From [Leptolyngbya] sp. PCC 7376 (GTDB lineage: Bacteria; Cyanobacteriota; Cyanobacteriia; Cyanobacteriales; MRBY01), in assembly GCF_000316605.1 (NCBI RefSeq), contig NC_019683.1:1-64000 (forward strand): a stretch of DNA of 64,000 bases, in the 5' to 3' direction. The position numbers were made by a program, and so were the translations under genes. Below the pieces are notes generated by a model. It was not told the origin of the DNA, did not search any database, and worked only from the letters and a program-made list of their open reading frames with translations. Below, piece by piece: positions 16,858 to 25,581 of the stretch (its first letter is position 1; every line of letters starts with the position of its first letter).

Positions 16858-17226
16858 ATGCCTGCTCCCCATAGTCTTGATTTACGCCTAAAAGCTGTTG
16901 CCGCCTTCGATAAAGGTGAACGAAAAAGTGATATCTGTCGCTTCTTTGGTATTAGCCGAAATACGCTAGACCTGTGGCTGAAACGACGAGAGAAAATCGG
17001 TTCAGTCGCTCCGAAGACAGATTACCGTCGAGGCCCTCAACCGAAGATTAATGATCTAGATGCTTTTCGTGCTTTTGCAGAGGAATATGGGCATCTAACC
17101 CAGAAGGAAATGGCGGAGAAATGGCCAGAGTCTATTAGTGATGCATCCAGACGTGAAGCTCTACGGAAAATTGAATTTACTCGAAAAAAAAGACCTATCG
17201 ATATCAAGAGAGAGATAAAGAATTAG
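16858..17226 (+). CDS. IS630 transposase, orfA (helix-turn-helix)
   Basis: A 122-residue frame, MPAPHSLDLRLKAVAAFDKGERKSDICRFFGISRNTLDLWLKRRE, with a second winged-helix region after GPQPKIND. A run of eight A at 17184-17191 sits where the coding passes to another frame. Shifted there, it would read through TYRYQERDKELEKAF into the catalytic frame, as in IS630 elements that use programmed frameshifting. Confidence 0.85.
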   Translation: MPAPHSLDLRLKAVAAFDKGERKSDICRFFGISRNTLDLWLKRREKIGSVAPKTDYRRGPQPKINDLDAFRAFAEEYGHLTQKEMAEKWPESISDASRREALRKIEFTRKKRPIDIKREIKN

Positions 17227-17237
17227 AAAAAGCATTT

Positions 17238-17729
17238 GTGGCACAACTGAAGCAGTATGGCCAAGAACGACTCGTATATATCGATGAAAGTGGATTTGAT
17301 AATACCTTAGATTATGGGTATGGCTACTGCCATAAGTCAGAGAGGTTTATCGCAGAGAAGTTAGGTCATCGTACAGAACGAGTTAGCGTGATTGGAGGAT
17401 GGCGAGAGGGAGAGCAGATAGCACCGATGGTATTTGAGGGCTATGCCAACAGCGCCTTAGTTTGCCAATGGGTAGAGGATTGCTTAGTGCCAGAGTTGAT
17501 TCCGGGTCAAATTATTATTCTGGATAATGCCAGTGTTCATCCAAAGGAAAGAATACAAACATTGGTGGCGAAGGCAGGATGTGAAGTGATATTTTTGCCA
17601 CCCTACTCACCACACCTGAACAAGATAGAGAAGTTTTGGGGGAGGTTAAAGAAGGAGATAAGTAAGCTCATCAAGAAGACTGAGGATTTGTTCGATGCCA
17701 TCAGAATAGCCTTCTGTTCTATGTCCTAA
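17238..17729 (+). CDS. IS630 transposase, orfB (DDE domain)
   Basis: A 163-residue frame carrying the catalytic core: LVYIDESGFDN (first Asp), IIILDNASVHPKE (second Asp) and FLPPYSPHLNKIEKFWGRLKK (Glu). The frame is open back to 17225 and is most likely translated as a fusion with orfA rather than from its own TTG/GTG. Confidence 0.87.
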   Translation: MAQLKQYGQERLVYIDESGFDNTLDYGYGYCHKSERFIAEKLGHRTERVSVIGGWREGEQIAPMVFEGYANSALVCQWVEDCLVPELIPGQIIILDNASVHPKERIQTLVAKAGCEVIFLPPYSPHLNKIEKFWGRLKKEISKLIKKTEDLFDAIRIAFCSMS

Positions 17730-17881
17730 CCTTCTCCTTCGCTGCTATATTCAGAATGCTCAAAAGATTTCGTATATTATCCAGTCGATATCGTAACCGC
17801 CGTCGGAGATGGGGATTAAGACTTAATCTCATTGCTGGTCTCTACAATTTTGAATTGCCATAACCTTTTGCAAGAGGTCAA

Positions 17882-18105
17882 GTGATTTTTGGTCTGCTTA
17901 TGGCCTCATCTTCCCGAGCAAACGTCATCGATTCGTAAGCAAAGAGACAGGAAAGACAAGTTATATTGAGCGATTCAACCGTACTTTGAGGCAAAGAGTT
18001 TTGCGCTTGGTGAGAAAGACTTTATCCTTTTCTAAGCAAGTCGCAAACCACATTGGAGCTATTTGGCTTTTTGTTCATCACTACAACTCATCCTTACCTC
18101 TTTAG
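17882..18105 (+). pseudogene. IS1-family transposase, C-terminal remnant
   Basis: Reads DFWSAYGLIFPSKRHRFVSKETGKTSYIERFNRTLRQ (given in the frame starting at 17884), then RVLRLVRKTLSFSKQVANHIGAIWLFVHHYNSS to a TAG at 18103-18105, clearly the IS1 InsB C-terminus. The N-terminal part is missing, replaced at 17881 by the IS5-like terminus. Confidence 0.88.
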
Positions 18106-18503
18106 GACTACCAAATCTGGCACTTCAGGCGATCAACCTAGCGGAATTTACGCAGCATTTATCGAACATAAAGACTTTTCAGACAACCTCTTAGGTAAAC
18201 CTTTGTCACTAACAGATTCATTTAGACTATATAGTAGAGCTAATAAAAAAATAGATCTGCTGTATGATTTGATGCATGGTAATGGGCGAGATTGACAACT
18301 TAGATCATGGTTGCTGAAAGTGAGAAGGTGATCATCTTTTTATTAGAAAATTAACTATCTTTTTTAAAATAATTTGCAGTTTTATTTCGACTTGATATAT
18401 GTCAACAAAATTTAAATCAAACATTGAAAGATGTTGATTTTTTTAAGCTTCTAAGATTATTCCTAGTAGGTTTGAATGATTTGCTTTAGAACAGGATATT
18501 TTG
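18106..18503. other. Intergenic, AT-rich, possible IS1 right end
   Basis: 398 bases without a convincing gene and with no GCGATCGC site. The end of the IS1 remnant presumably lies in the first 50 bases, but no partner inverted repeat is left to mark it. The open frame through 18053-18295 is out of frame with the IS1 gene for its first part and has no known domain. Confidence 0.4.
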
Positions 18504-20102
18504 ATGAAACTACATGCCACAATTAAAGTTGCTTCCCCAATGTTGTTATCCTTTTTCTTGGGTTTTAATATACAAAGACTTAATGCAGATGAAAAAGAGA
18601 TTCGATATCAAAATTTTGAACTATTTCATTCCATCATAGAAAAAGATTATCCGGAACGAAAATTTCCTATTTATGATTATGCCCCAACAATCATGAAAGA
18701 AGGTGACTTATTTAAAATGTGGTGGCTAGGCCGCTCCACTGTTATCATTCCTGATCGTCAAGAAGATAATATCTTTTATGCCGAATCAACTAATGGTATT
18801 AACTGGTCAGAACCTCTTAATGTAATGCCTCCAGGTCATAATAATCCAAGTCTATATGGTTATTATGTTGGTAATCCAAGTGTTATTAAAGTTGGGGATA
18901 TTTATCATATGTATATTAGTGCTGGAAACGGAGGTCAGTCTGCTCTAGGAGAATCAGTTCCTGTGAATGCAATTGGATACACAACAAGTAAAGATGGAAT
19001 TAATTGGCAAGATATAAAAATCATTCTAGAGCCTTTTTTACTTAAAAATATATGCTGTGGTAGTTATGGTGCTGGTGAGCCTTCTGTTGTATTTCTCAAT
19101 GGTTTTTTTTATATGGCCTATATAGATTCGACGGGCCAAGTCTCAAATCCAGTAAATGGATCTGGTGTTTATATGATTCGTTCCTCAACTGCTGATTTTT
19201 CTGAGCATGTAGAAGTTGTAACTGGTTATGGTGATTTTGTTGATTTAACAGCAGAAAATGAGACTCAATATCTATGGAAAGATAATACAAATGGTGGTGA
19301 ATTTGCTTGGAGTGATGAGCTAGAAAGTTTTTTGTATTTGCGAGGTGGAACATCGAGTTTTTTGTTGGCAGATAGCAATTTGAAAATTCTTCAGGAGTTA
19401 GAATTTCCTGTCCCAAAAAATGGCTGGAGGGAAGAAAATACATTTGTGAGAACGCCCCAAGGTCATCTGTTAGATTTAGGTTTAGAGGATGGTATTGACG
19501 TCTTTGTTGTTGGAGGATATGTCACTCCTGATGTTGAGATAGATTCTGACTATTGGCCTAGCAATTTAGATATTTGGTGGACTGATTTTCAGGCTGTTAG
19601 ATTCACTTTGCTCCAGGAAAATCAATCTGCAAATAATCATTTAGCCTTAAGGGTAAAGCATTTGAATAATGGCTGTCCTCAGGGATATCAAACAGTTGCG
19701 TCAATGGCTGAAATGTTAATTGATGCAGATGGCTATGATTTATCAGATGGTCAACAAAGCTGGGTACTCTGTAGTCTAATCATTGAGGAGTCTCACCCGA
19801 ATCTGGTTACTCTTAAACATCTAAGTAATAATTGTCCGAACGGGTATGAGCGGATTGCTTTTTTAGAAAATCTGTATATCAAAGCGGATGGTTTTGATCT
19901 CGAAAAGCCTCAATATTGGATGGTTTGTACTTTGCAAAAAAATGGACGTAGTGTTGTCCTTTTAAAGGATGCTAAGAATGATTGTCCTTCTTCATATACA
20001 AGCTCAGCATTGTTGCATTCGATTCCAGCAAGAGCTGATAGAGTAAGTTTTGATCCACCAAGAGACTGGAAACTTTGTACTCTCTCGCTTGATGTGGAAT
20101 AG
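18504..20102 (+). CDS. Secreted five-bladed beta-propeller-like protein with three C-terminal Cys repeats
   Basis: A 532-residue protein. A signal peptide (hydrophobic VASPMLLSFFLGFNI) is followed by a propeller-like domain (about 40-370) with blade motifs resembling glycoside-hydrolase clans: YAPTIMKEGDLFKMWWLG, IFYAESTNGINWSEP, GNPSVIKVGDIYHMYISAG, IGYTTSKDGINWQD and GEPSVVFLNGFFYMAYID. The C-terminal 150 residues are three homologous units of about 48 residues, each with N-x-CP-x-[GS]Y, an A-D pair and W-x-x-C-[ST]-L. No exact enzyme can be named. Coding is AT-rich, contains no GCGATCGC site and lies beside the IS cluster, which suggests acquisition. ATG preferred over the adjacent TTG at 18501; AGGA lies upstream. 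Confidence 0.7.
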   Translation: MKLHATIKVASPMLLSFFLGFNIQRLNADEKEIRYQNFELFHSIIEKDYPERKFPIYDYAPTIMKEGDLFKMWWLGRSTVIIPDRQEDNIFYAESTNGINWSEPLNVMPPGHNNPSLYGYYVGNPSVIKVGDIYHMYISAGNGGQSALGESVPVNAIGYTTSKDGINWQDIKIILEPFLLKNICCGSYGAGEPSVVFLNGFFYMAYIDSTGQVSNPVNGSGVYMIRSSTADFSEHVEVVTGYGDFVDLTAENETQYLWKDNTNGGEFAWSDELESFLYLRGGTSSFLLADSNLKILQELEFPVPKNGWREENTFVRTPQGHLLDLGLEDGIDVFVVGGYVTPDVEIDSDYWPSNLDIWWTDFQAVRFTLLQENQSANNHLALRVKHLNNGCPQGYQTVASMAEMLIDADGYDLSDGQQSWVLCSLIIEESHPNLVTLKHLSNNCPNGYERIAFLENLYIKADGFDLEKPQYWMVCTLQKNGRSVVLLKDAKNDCPSSYTSSALLHSIPARADRVSFDPPRDWKLCTLSLDVE

Positions 20103-20176
20103 AGAAAGAGAGTTTGAGTTTGTGCATCCTTGATGTGAGCTTGTCTTGGTAACTGAAATTTCAGGCGATCGCCCTT

Positions 20177-20665
20177 CTAGTATTCCAATAGTTTTTCGAG
20201 GAAGATCGCTTTACCGTAAATTGGGTTCAAGCCATAGCTTGCAAAGCCAAACCTTTCGTAAGCATTGAGAGCTGGATAGTTTTTGTCGAGGACTTCTAAA
20301 GTGATTTTGCAGGCATTTTTCGAGCGGGCAATTTTTTCGATTTCGCTGAGGAGTAACTGACTTACCCCCTGCCGCCGAAAGTCTGCATGGACAATCAAGT
20401 CATGGATATTAATTAAGGGTTTGGCTTTAAAGGTCGAAAAAACATGAAAGGCATTCGCTAGTCCTGCTGGTTTTTCGTCGGCATAACACAGGATTGAAAA
20501 AGCATGGGGAATTTTGGCTAAACGGGATACTAAATGAGTTTTGACATCTTCGGTTAAACCTTTGCCGCCACCAGATTCGCCCGACGCATAGTGATCTAAG
20601 AGAAAGACGAGATCTGCTGCATGGTTCGGGTCATTGTAATCGACGAGAGTGGTGGTGAAAGTCAT
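20177..20665 (-). CDS. GNAT-family N-acetyltransferase
   Basis: A 162-residue protein with the acetyl-CoA loop motif DFRRQGVSQLLLSEIEKIARSKNACKITLEVLDKNYPALNAYERFGF. Typical GCN5-related fold; the substrate is unknown. It is divergent from the kinase/VWA gene. Confidence 0.88.
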   Translation of the reverse strand: MTFTTTLVDYNDPNHAADLVFLLDHYASGESGGGKGLTEDVKTHLVSRLAKIPHAFSILCYADEKPAGLANAFHVFSTFKAKPLINIHDLIVHADFRRQGVSQLLLSEIEKIARSKNACKITLEVLDKNYPALNAYERFGFASYGLNPIYGKAIFLEKLLEY

Positions 20666-20762
20666 GGCTGTAAAAAGGTTTCAGTATTGGTAACGTCATC
20701 AAGATGGCGGCGATCACCTTTTAGGATAGGGCACAAGAACGATAGCTGTGATGTGACGAACC

Positions 20763-23700
20763 ATGCCTGAGTTTAGCCTCTGCTCCAATCCCCAATGTGC
20801 TCTCCCCAATAATGAGCTAACCGCCACGGACTGCGTGAGTTGTGGTGAAAGTCTTTTGTTGAATGGTCAATATCGCATTGTGGAGCTGTTGGGGCAAGGA
20901 GGCTTTGGGCGAACATTTAAAGCAATTGATGAAGAGCATCCGCAGAAAAAGTATTGTGCGATTAAGCAATTTTTACCGCAGCAGGTGCAGGCAAAAGAAA
21001 AGGTGATTGAATTGTTTGAGCAGGAGGCAAAACGTCTACAAACTCTCGGCAATCATAATCAAATTCCAGCACTCTATGATTATTTTCAGGTAGGCGATCG
21101 CCAATATTTAGTCCAAGAATTTATCGATGGCAAAAACTTGGCGCAAGAGCTGGAGGAACTCGGCAAATTTACGGCGGCAGACATCACGAAATTATTAAAA
21201 GAGTTGTTGCCAGTGTTGCGGATTATCCATCGCCGTCAGGTGATTCATCGCGACATTAAACCCGAAAATATTATTCGTCGTACACCGACAAAGGCCACTG
21301 AAAAATCGACTTTGGTTCTCGTGGATTTTGGGGCATCGAAACATGCGACCGAAACTACCCTCGGCAAAACAGGAACCATGATCGGCTCTGCGGCTTTTAT
21401 TGCGCCAGAACAAGTGCGAGGAAAAGCAACGTTTGCGAGTGATCTGTATAGTTTGGGAGTCACTTGTATTCATCTGCTCACGGCGATCGCCCCCTTTGAT
21501 TTGCTTGATACGGGCGACAATAAATGGGTGTGGCAGGATTTTGTCGATAAAAAATTCGACCCAAAACTCACCCGCATTCTCAACAAACTTTTAGAGCCTG
21601 CCACTAACCGTCGGTATCAACAAGCAGATGATGTTTTAGAAGATTTGCATGCGCCAGCCAGAGCCAAAAAGTTTCCACTCAAAGGGGCGATCGCCGCAAC
21701 ATTAATTATTGGCTTAGGCGTTGTGGGAGCGAACGCTTTATTAACGCCCATTCGCCAAAAGCTAAATCCTTCAGTTGTTGTACAGAATCCCGATTTGCCT
21801 CCCTTTCCTGCCGGTTTATACGCCACCATTGACGGTAATGAGCAAAATTTAACGCTGAAAAATACTGAAGTCGATGCCAAGGTTTCGGGGAATATCGCTG
21901 AAGTCGAAGTCATCCAAACGTTTGCAAATCCCTACGATCAGCCTCTTGAAGCGATCTATAAATTTCCCTTGCCCGATGACGCTGCCGTTGATGACATGGA
22001 AATCAAAATTGGCAACCAAACCATTCGTGGTGTGATTAAACGTTCTGAAGAAGCCGAAGCTATTTACGAAGAAGCAAAAGAAGACGGCAAAACAGCAGCA
22101 CTTCTCGAACAAGAGCGAGACAATATTTTCACGCAATCCTTGGCGAATATTCTGCCCGGTGAAGAAATTGAGGTGACCATTCGCTATAGCAATAGTCTCA
22201 AATTTGAAGGGGAAGATTACGAATTTGTTTTCCCAATGGTGGTAGCTCCCCGTTACGGCGATGGCAACATTCAAGCATCAAGTATTGGTGGTGCGACGAG
22301 TGCCAAAGCATTACCGAAAAATCGTTCTGGCCAGGATATCAGCGTCAATCTCGAAATTGATGCGGGTGTCCCCATCCAAAACCTGACGTCGCCAACCCAT
22401 GAAATTGCGACCCAATCTCTCAGTGGCAGCACTGGAATTTCCCTTGCTAATGCTGATGAAATCCCGAATAAAGATTTGATTGTTCGCTATCAAGTGACTG
22501 GTAAAGAGACCCAAGCGACGATGTTGGCTCAGGCGGATCAGCGAGGTGGACATTTTGCGACTTATCTCATTCCAGCAGTGGATTACCAAAAGGACGAAAT
22601 TGTCCCAAAGGATGTGGTTTTTCTCATGGATACATCGGGCTCTCAGCGAGGAGCGGCCATTCGCCAATCGAAGGAGTTAATGCGGCAATTTATTCAGGGG
22701 CTAAATCCGCAGGATACTTTCACGATTATGGACTTTTCGAATACCACGAAAAAGTTATCTCGTGTGCCGCTCGACAATACTGAGACTAACCGCCAAAAAG
22801 CGCTGAAATATGTCAATAAAATCTCGGCAAATGGTGGCACCGAATTAATGAATGGCATTAATGAAGTGATGACTTTTCCTGAGGCGGAAGATGGTCGGTT
22901 GCGCACAATTGTGTTGTTGACGGATGGGTTGATTGGCGATGATCGCACGATTATCGGCATGATGGAAAAGCAGCTCAAACCGGGTAATCGTATCTTTACG
23001 TTTGGGGTTGGCTACTCTACTAATCATTTTTTGATTAATCGTTTGGCAGAAGTGGGACGGGGTGAATCGGAAATTTTGCCTGAATCTGAAGATCCGAAAG
23101 GAGTGGTGGCAGAGTTTTTCGAGGAAATTAATAATCCAGTGCTCACAAATGTTGAAGTGAGTTGGGTTGGTGGTGGCGATCGCCCTGAAATTTATCCGGA
23201 ACATATGCCCGATCTCTATGACAGTCAACCTCTTGTTCTCCATGGGAAAAAGGGTGATCGCCAGAACGGTCAACTTAAGGTTACGGGCACAATCGCGGGT
23301 GGTAAACCCTACGAAAAAGTCTTTGATGTCAACTTTGATCAAGTGCAAGGCAATGGGGCGATCGCCCAGCTTTGGGGGCGGGCAAAAATCAAAGAATACA
23401 TGAATGATATGTATTGGATGGAAACTACAGAAGGCGTTAATACCGTGACCAATACAGCGCTGGATTACCGGTTAGTTTCTGACTACACTTCGTTTGTAGC
23501 GGTGAGCGATGAAGTGCGAGTGGATTCCCGTGCCGAGACACTGACCCAAGATGTCCCCCTCGAAAAGCCTGAGGGTATGGAGTTTGATGCTCTGAATGCG
23601 CCGACTTCTGCCGGATCTGCCTCAACCGATGATATGGCTGCAGAATCTGCAATAGCCCCAACACCAAACACAAATCAAGCACCACAAGCTCAAACCACTC

Positions 23701-23867
23701 CAGTGCCTGTCGCGAAAAATGTGGCTCCCAGCCAGCAGAGTAATAATGGCAATAGTAAAGATGTTCCTGAACCGAGCCATATCATCGGTAACCTACTTGT
23801 CTTAATTACTTTAGGCTTCTTTTTCTGGAAACGTCGTCAACAGAAAAAAGCTAAACAATCTGGATAA
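20763..23867 (+). CDS. Ser/Thr protein kinase fused to VIT and von Willebrand factor A domains
   Basis: 1034 residues. An N-terminal four-Cys zinc ribbon (CSNPQC...CVSC, about 7-27) precedes a Hanks-type kinase (about 37-300) with P-loop LGQGGFGRTF, lysine in CAIKQF, catalytic HRDIKPENI (about 162) and LVDFGASK (about 186). A membrane segment (about 308-328, AATLIIGLGVVGANALL) is followed by an inter-alpha-trypsin VIT domain (about 350-480), then a VWA domain (about 612-790) with MIDAS DTSGS and later NGGTE and LLTDG. The end is a Pro/Gln-rich linker and a second hydrophobic segment with a basic tail (about 1008-1034), like a surface-anchor sequence. Topology suggests a cytoplasmic kinase and an extracytoplasmic VIT-VWA adhesion/sensor module. 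Confidence 0.9.
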   Translation: MPEFSLCSNPQCALPNNELTATDCVSCGESLLLNGQYRIVELLGQGGFGRTFKAIDEEHPQKKYCAIKQFLPQQVQAKEKVIELFEQEAKRLQTLGNHNQIPALYDYFQVGDRQYLVQEFIDGKNLAQELEELGKFTAADITKLLKELLPVLRIIHRRQVIHRDIKPENIIRRTPTKATEKSTLVLVDFGASKHATETTLGKTGTMIGSAAFIAPEQVRGKATFASDLYSLGVTCIHLLTAIAPFDLLDTGDNKWVWQDFVDKKFDPKLTRILNKLLEPATNRRYQQADDVLEDLHAPARAKKFPLKGAIAATLIIGLGVVGANALLTPIRQKLNPSVVVQNPDLPPFPAGLYATIDGNEQNLTLKNTEVDAKVSGNIAEVEVIQTFANPYDQPLEAIYKFPLPDDAAVDDMEIKIGNQTIRGVIKRSEEAEAIYEEAKEDGKTAALLEQERDNIFTQSLANILPGEEIEVTIRYSNSLKFEGEDYEFVFPMVVAPRYGDGNIQASSIGGATSAKALPKNRSGQDISVNLEIDAGVPIQNLTSPTHEIATQSLSGSTGISLANADEIPNKDLIVRYQVTGKETQATMLAQADQRGGHFATYLIPAVDYQKDEIVPKDVVFLMDTSGSQRGAAIRQSKELMRQFIQGLNPQDTFTIMDFSNTTKKLSRVPLDNTETNRQKALKYVNKISANGGTELMNGINEVMTFPEAEDGRLRTIVLLTDGLIGDDRTIIGMMEKQLKPGNRIFTFGVGYSTNHFLINRLAEVGRGESEILPESEDPKGVVAEFFEEINNPVLTNVEVSWVGGGDRPEIYPEHMPDLYDSQPLVLHGKKGDRQNGQLKVTGTIAGGKPYEKVFDVNFDQVQGNGAIAQLWGRAKIKEYMNDMYWMETTEGVNTVTNTALDYRLVSDYTSFVAVSDEVRVDSRAETLTQDVPLEKPEGMEFDALNAPTSAGSASTDDMAAESAIAPTPNTNQAPQAQTTPVPVAKNVAPSQQSNNGNSKDVPEPSHIIGNLLVLITLGFFFWKRRQQKKAKQSG

Positions 23868-23965
23868 ATTACTTTGTGCTTTCAGAAGAATTAAAGCGGT
23901 TCTTTCTTAGCAGTCAAGATGCTTAATCATTACTCTTAGATTCTGCGCTTTCTACTGGTTTAATT

Positions 23966-24109
23966 TCAAAAGGGTGATTTACAAAATGGACAAGTTTTCT
24001 TGCATCCATCTACCTCAACATGCAATTTGGAGCACCGCCCCCATTTCCCCACAACAAATCTAAAATGTTTGCAACTATGACATTTCGCACATGTAATTTT
24101 TTCGTCCAT
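23966..24109 (-). CDS. Small zinc-ribbon protein (47 residues)
   Basis: A 47-residue frame, MDEKITCAKCHSCKHFRFVV then GKWGRCSKLHVEVDGCKKTC and PFCKSPF. Eight Cys residues include C-x2-C-x2-C near the start and C-x3-C-x2-C near the end, interspersed with conserved-looking aromatic and Lys residues. This is the layout of short cyanobacterial zinc-finger proteins. No partner gene is adjacent and no function is known. A weak purine stretch precedes the ATG. Confidence 0.6.
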   Translation of the reverse strand: MDEKITCAKCHSCKHFRFVVGKWGRCSKLHVEVDGCKKTCPFCKSPF

Positions 24110-24432
24110 TGACCTTACCCCTAAGTTTCCGCTGCAAGGATTTGCCTTAAACTTTCCTTAATCTAATTGTCTCACCCCAACAGCTCAAGATTCCAACCTC
24201 GTTTCGACAATGTAACAAAACATCAATTTAGTTGCTTGTCACGATGATCGTCTTGTATGTAAGGGTATGCTTTGTGTTTGTTTTTAAAGGGCGAGAAGTG
24301 TTCTTTTTCTAAAATGATCGGAATAGATCCAAAGCGATTATTGCTATTTTTCGCGCTAACAAAGTTACTCATGCTTTTCTATCGGATGGGAGCGATAAGT
24401 TAGAGTGAAATGGAAATTGAGAGCACTCAAGA
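24110..24432. other. Intergenic region
   Basis: Upstream region shared by the zinc-ribbon gene (minus) and the GNAT gene (plus). AT-rich; no hairpin or open frame stands out. Confidence 0.4.
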
Positions 24433-24876
24433 ATGATGAACGTTTTTCGGGCAGGTCTTGGTGAGTTAGACGAAGTAGCGCAATTATTTGATCAATATCG
24501 TGTGTTTTATCAGGCTGCTTCCGATATTCAAGCAGCGAAAGATTTCCTCCGAGAGCGTTTGCAGAAAGAGGAGTCTGTGATTTTTGCCGCACGAAAAGGC
24601 GATTGCCTGGTTGGATTTACACAGTTATATCCGAGCTTCTCTTCTGTATCAATGAAGCCAATCTGGATTTTGAATGATTTGTTTGTGGAACCCACTTCCC
24701 GAAAACAAGGCGTTGCACAATTGCTGATGGCAACTGCTGAAGATTTCGCTCGGAAAAGTGGCGCCATTCGTTTGGCTTTATCGACTCAAGTCGAAAACCT
24801 CGTAGCTCAGTCACTTTATGAGTCGCGCGGCTACATCAAAGATCAAGCCTTTTACCATTACACGCTTTCACTATAG
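24433..24876 (+). CDS. GNAT-family N-acetyltransferase
   Basis: 147 residues, starting MMNVFRAGLGELDEVAQLFDQYR. The acetyl-CoA motif is ILNDLFVEPTSRKQGVAQLLMATAEDFARKSGA, followed by LSTQVENLVAQSLYESRGY. Full-length single-domain GNAT; the substrate is unknown. Two consecutive ATG codons could start it. Confidence 0.88.
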   Translation: MMNVFRAGLGELDEVAQLFDQYRVFYQAASDIQAAKDFLRERLQKEESVIFAARKGDCLVGFTQLYPSFSSVSMKPIWILNDLFVEPTSRKQGVAQLLMATAEDFARKSGAIRLALSTQVENLVAQSLYESRGYIKDQAFYHYTLSL

Positions 24877-25581
24877 CCATTCACAAAACGTGCAAAATTC
24901 TCTGGATAATCAGATTTTGAACCTAAAAAACTATCTCTAAATTAAATAATGCGGTGGCGATCACCTTTTATTTTTTGAATTTCTAAGTGTAGATAAAATA
25001 CTAAGAATAAGAACTTTTTTCTAAATCTATGTAGCGAGATTATTTAGAGTAAAAAAGAACTGAAATTTTTCTTCGGCAAAATAGGATGTCTAAACATAAC
25101 AATACCACCCAGAACTACTATCCCAGTGACTTCCATTTTGAGAGCTATATCGTTTAGAGGCGGCAGCTGCATCGCTCGAATGCCAGACAAGACAGAGTTC
25201 TTCAGCTGGGTTGCTCCCTATATTTACCAGTTATTGGAAGTATAGATTTTGAGTTTGGGTGGTATCGTTTTTCGACGAGACAGATATGTAAAGAAACAGC
25301 GGTTTTACTCTCCTTAAACTAACTTGGACAATGGCTGTTTTATCTGCCAAGAAAGAGGTTGTTTCTCTCTTTCCTCAATTCCTAATTTAGCAGCTTTGGC
25401 AGAGGATACTAGGCTTCTAAACCAAACTTAGATTTAACTGAGTATCAACTATTTTTGATATTAAGAAGGCTTTCGGAGGGTTCCCAATCAAGGAAATTGT
25501 TGTAGGGCGATTACTCTGAGATGTGACTTGCGACCCAAATAGCTATGCTACCTTAAACAAAGCTTTATCGCAGATCCCCGA
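24877..25581. other. 705-bp intergenic region without genes
   Basis: No credible open frame on either strand. A short inverted pair, ACCACCCA (about 25105) and TGGGTGGT (about 25254), frames a GC-richer core and could be the trace of a small non-autonomous element, but the ends are not clear. Confidence 0.35.

Larger units (their letters stand above)
16801..17747 (+). mobile_element. IS630-family element, apparently complete
   Basis: 947-bp element with imperfect terminal inverted repeats of about 26 bases. The left end begins TAGCAGGCAAGGAG; the right end, read inward, begins TAGCAGCGAAGGAG; both continue to GGTTA-GACA. It is inserted at a TA duplicated on both sides (16799-16800 and 17748-17749), the IS630 hallmark. 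The uninterrupted target is visible in IS5-like copy 1. It is the youngest visible event in the region. Confidence 0.92.
16394..17862 (+). pseudogene. IS5-like transposase, catalytic part (copy 2), interrupted
   Basis: The catalytic half is spread over different frames (16400-16771 carries LTVVV, then YYSGKKKHHSLKAQIVIAWQWAQ and CLADAGYQGLHK). One extra G near 16504 relative to copy 1 changes frame. The gene is then split at 16800 by the IS630 element and resumes at 17750 with FRMLKRF to the C-terminus (NLIAGLYNFELP). Confidence 0.75.
16027..17881 (+). mobile_element. IS5-family-like element, copy 2, split by an IS630 element
   Basis: Bounded by the same 17-bp inverted repeats as copy 1 (16027-16043 and 17865-17881). 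Removing the IS630 element and its duplicated TA leaves about 906 bases, 12 more than copy 1 because of an altered stretch near 16725-16740. The left flank is a 29-base IS982 fragment identical to the flank of copy 1; the right flank is an IS1 transposase remnant. No target-site duplication. Confidence 0.85.

Noticed and set aside
16027-17881. IS5-like copy 2 as an autonomous element
   Set aside because: The transposase is out of frame and split by the IS630 insertion.
18053-18295. 80-codon open frame overlapping the IS1 remnant
   Set aside because: Its first part is an alternative frame of the IS1 gene and the rest has no domain or start signal.
20163-20172. GCGATCGC palindromes as operators
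   Set aside because: They are genome-wide HIP1 sites found in genes and spacers alike, so position gives no regulatory meaning.
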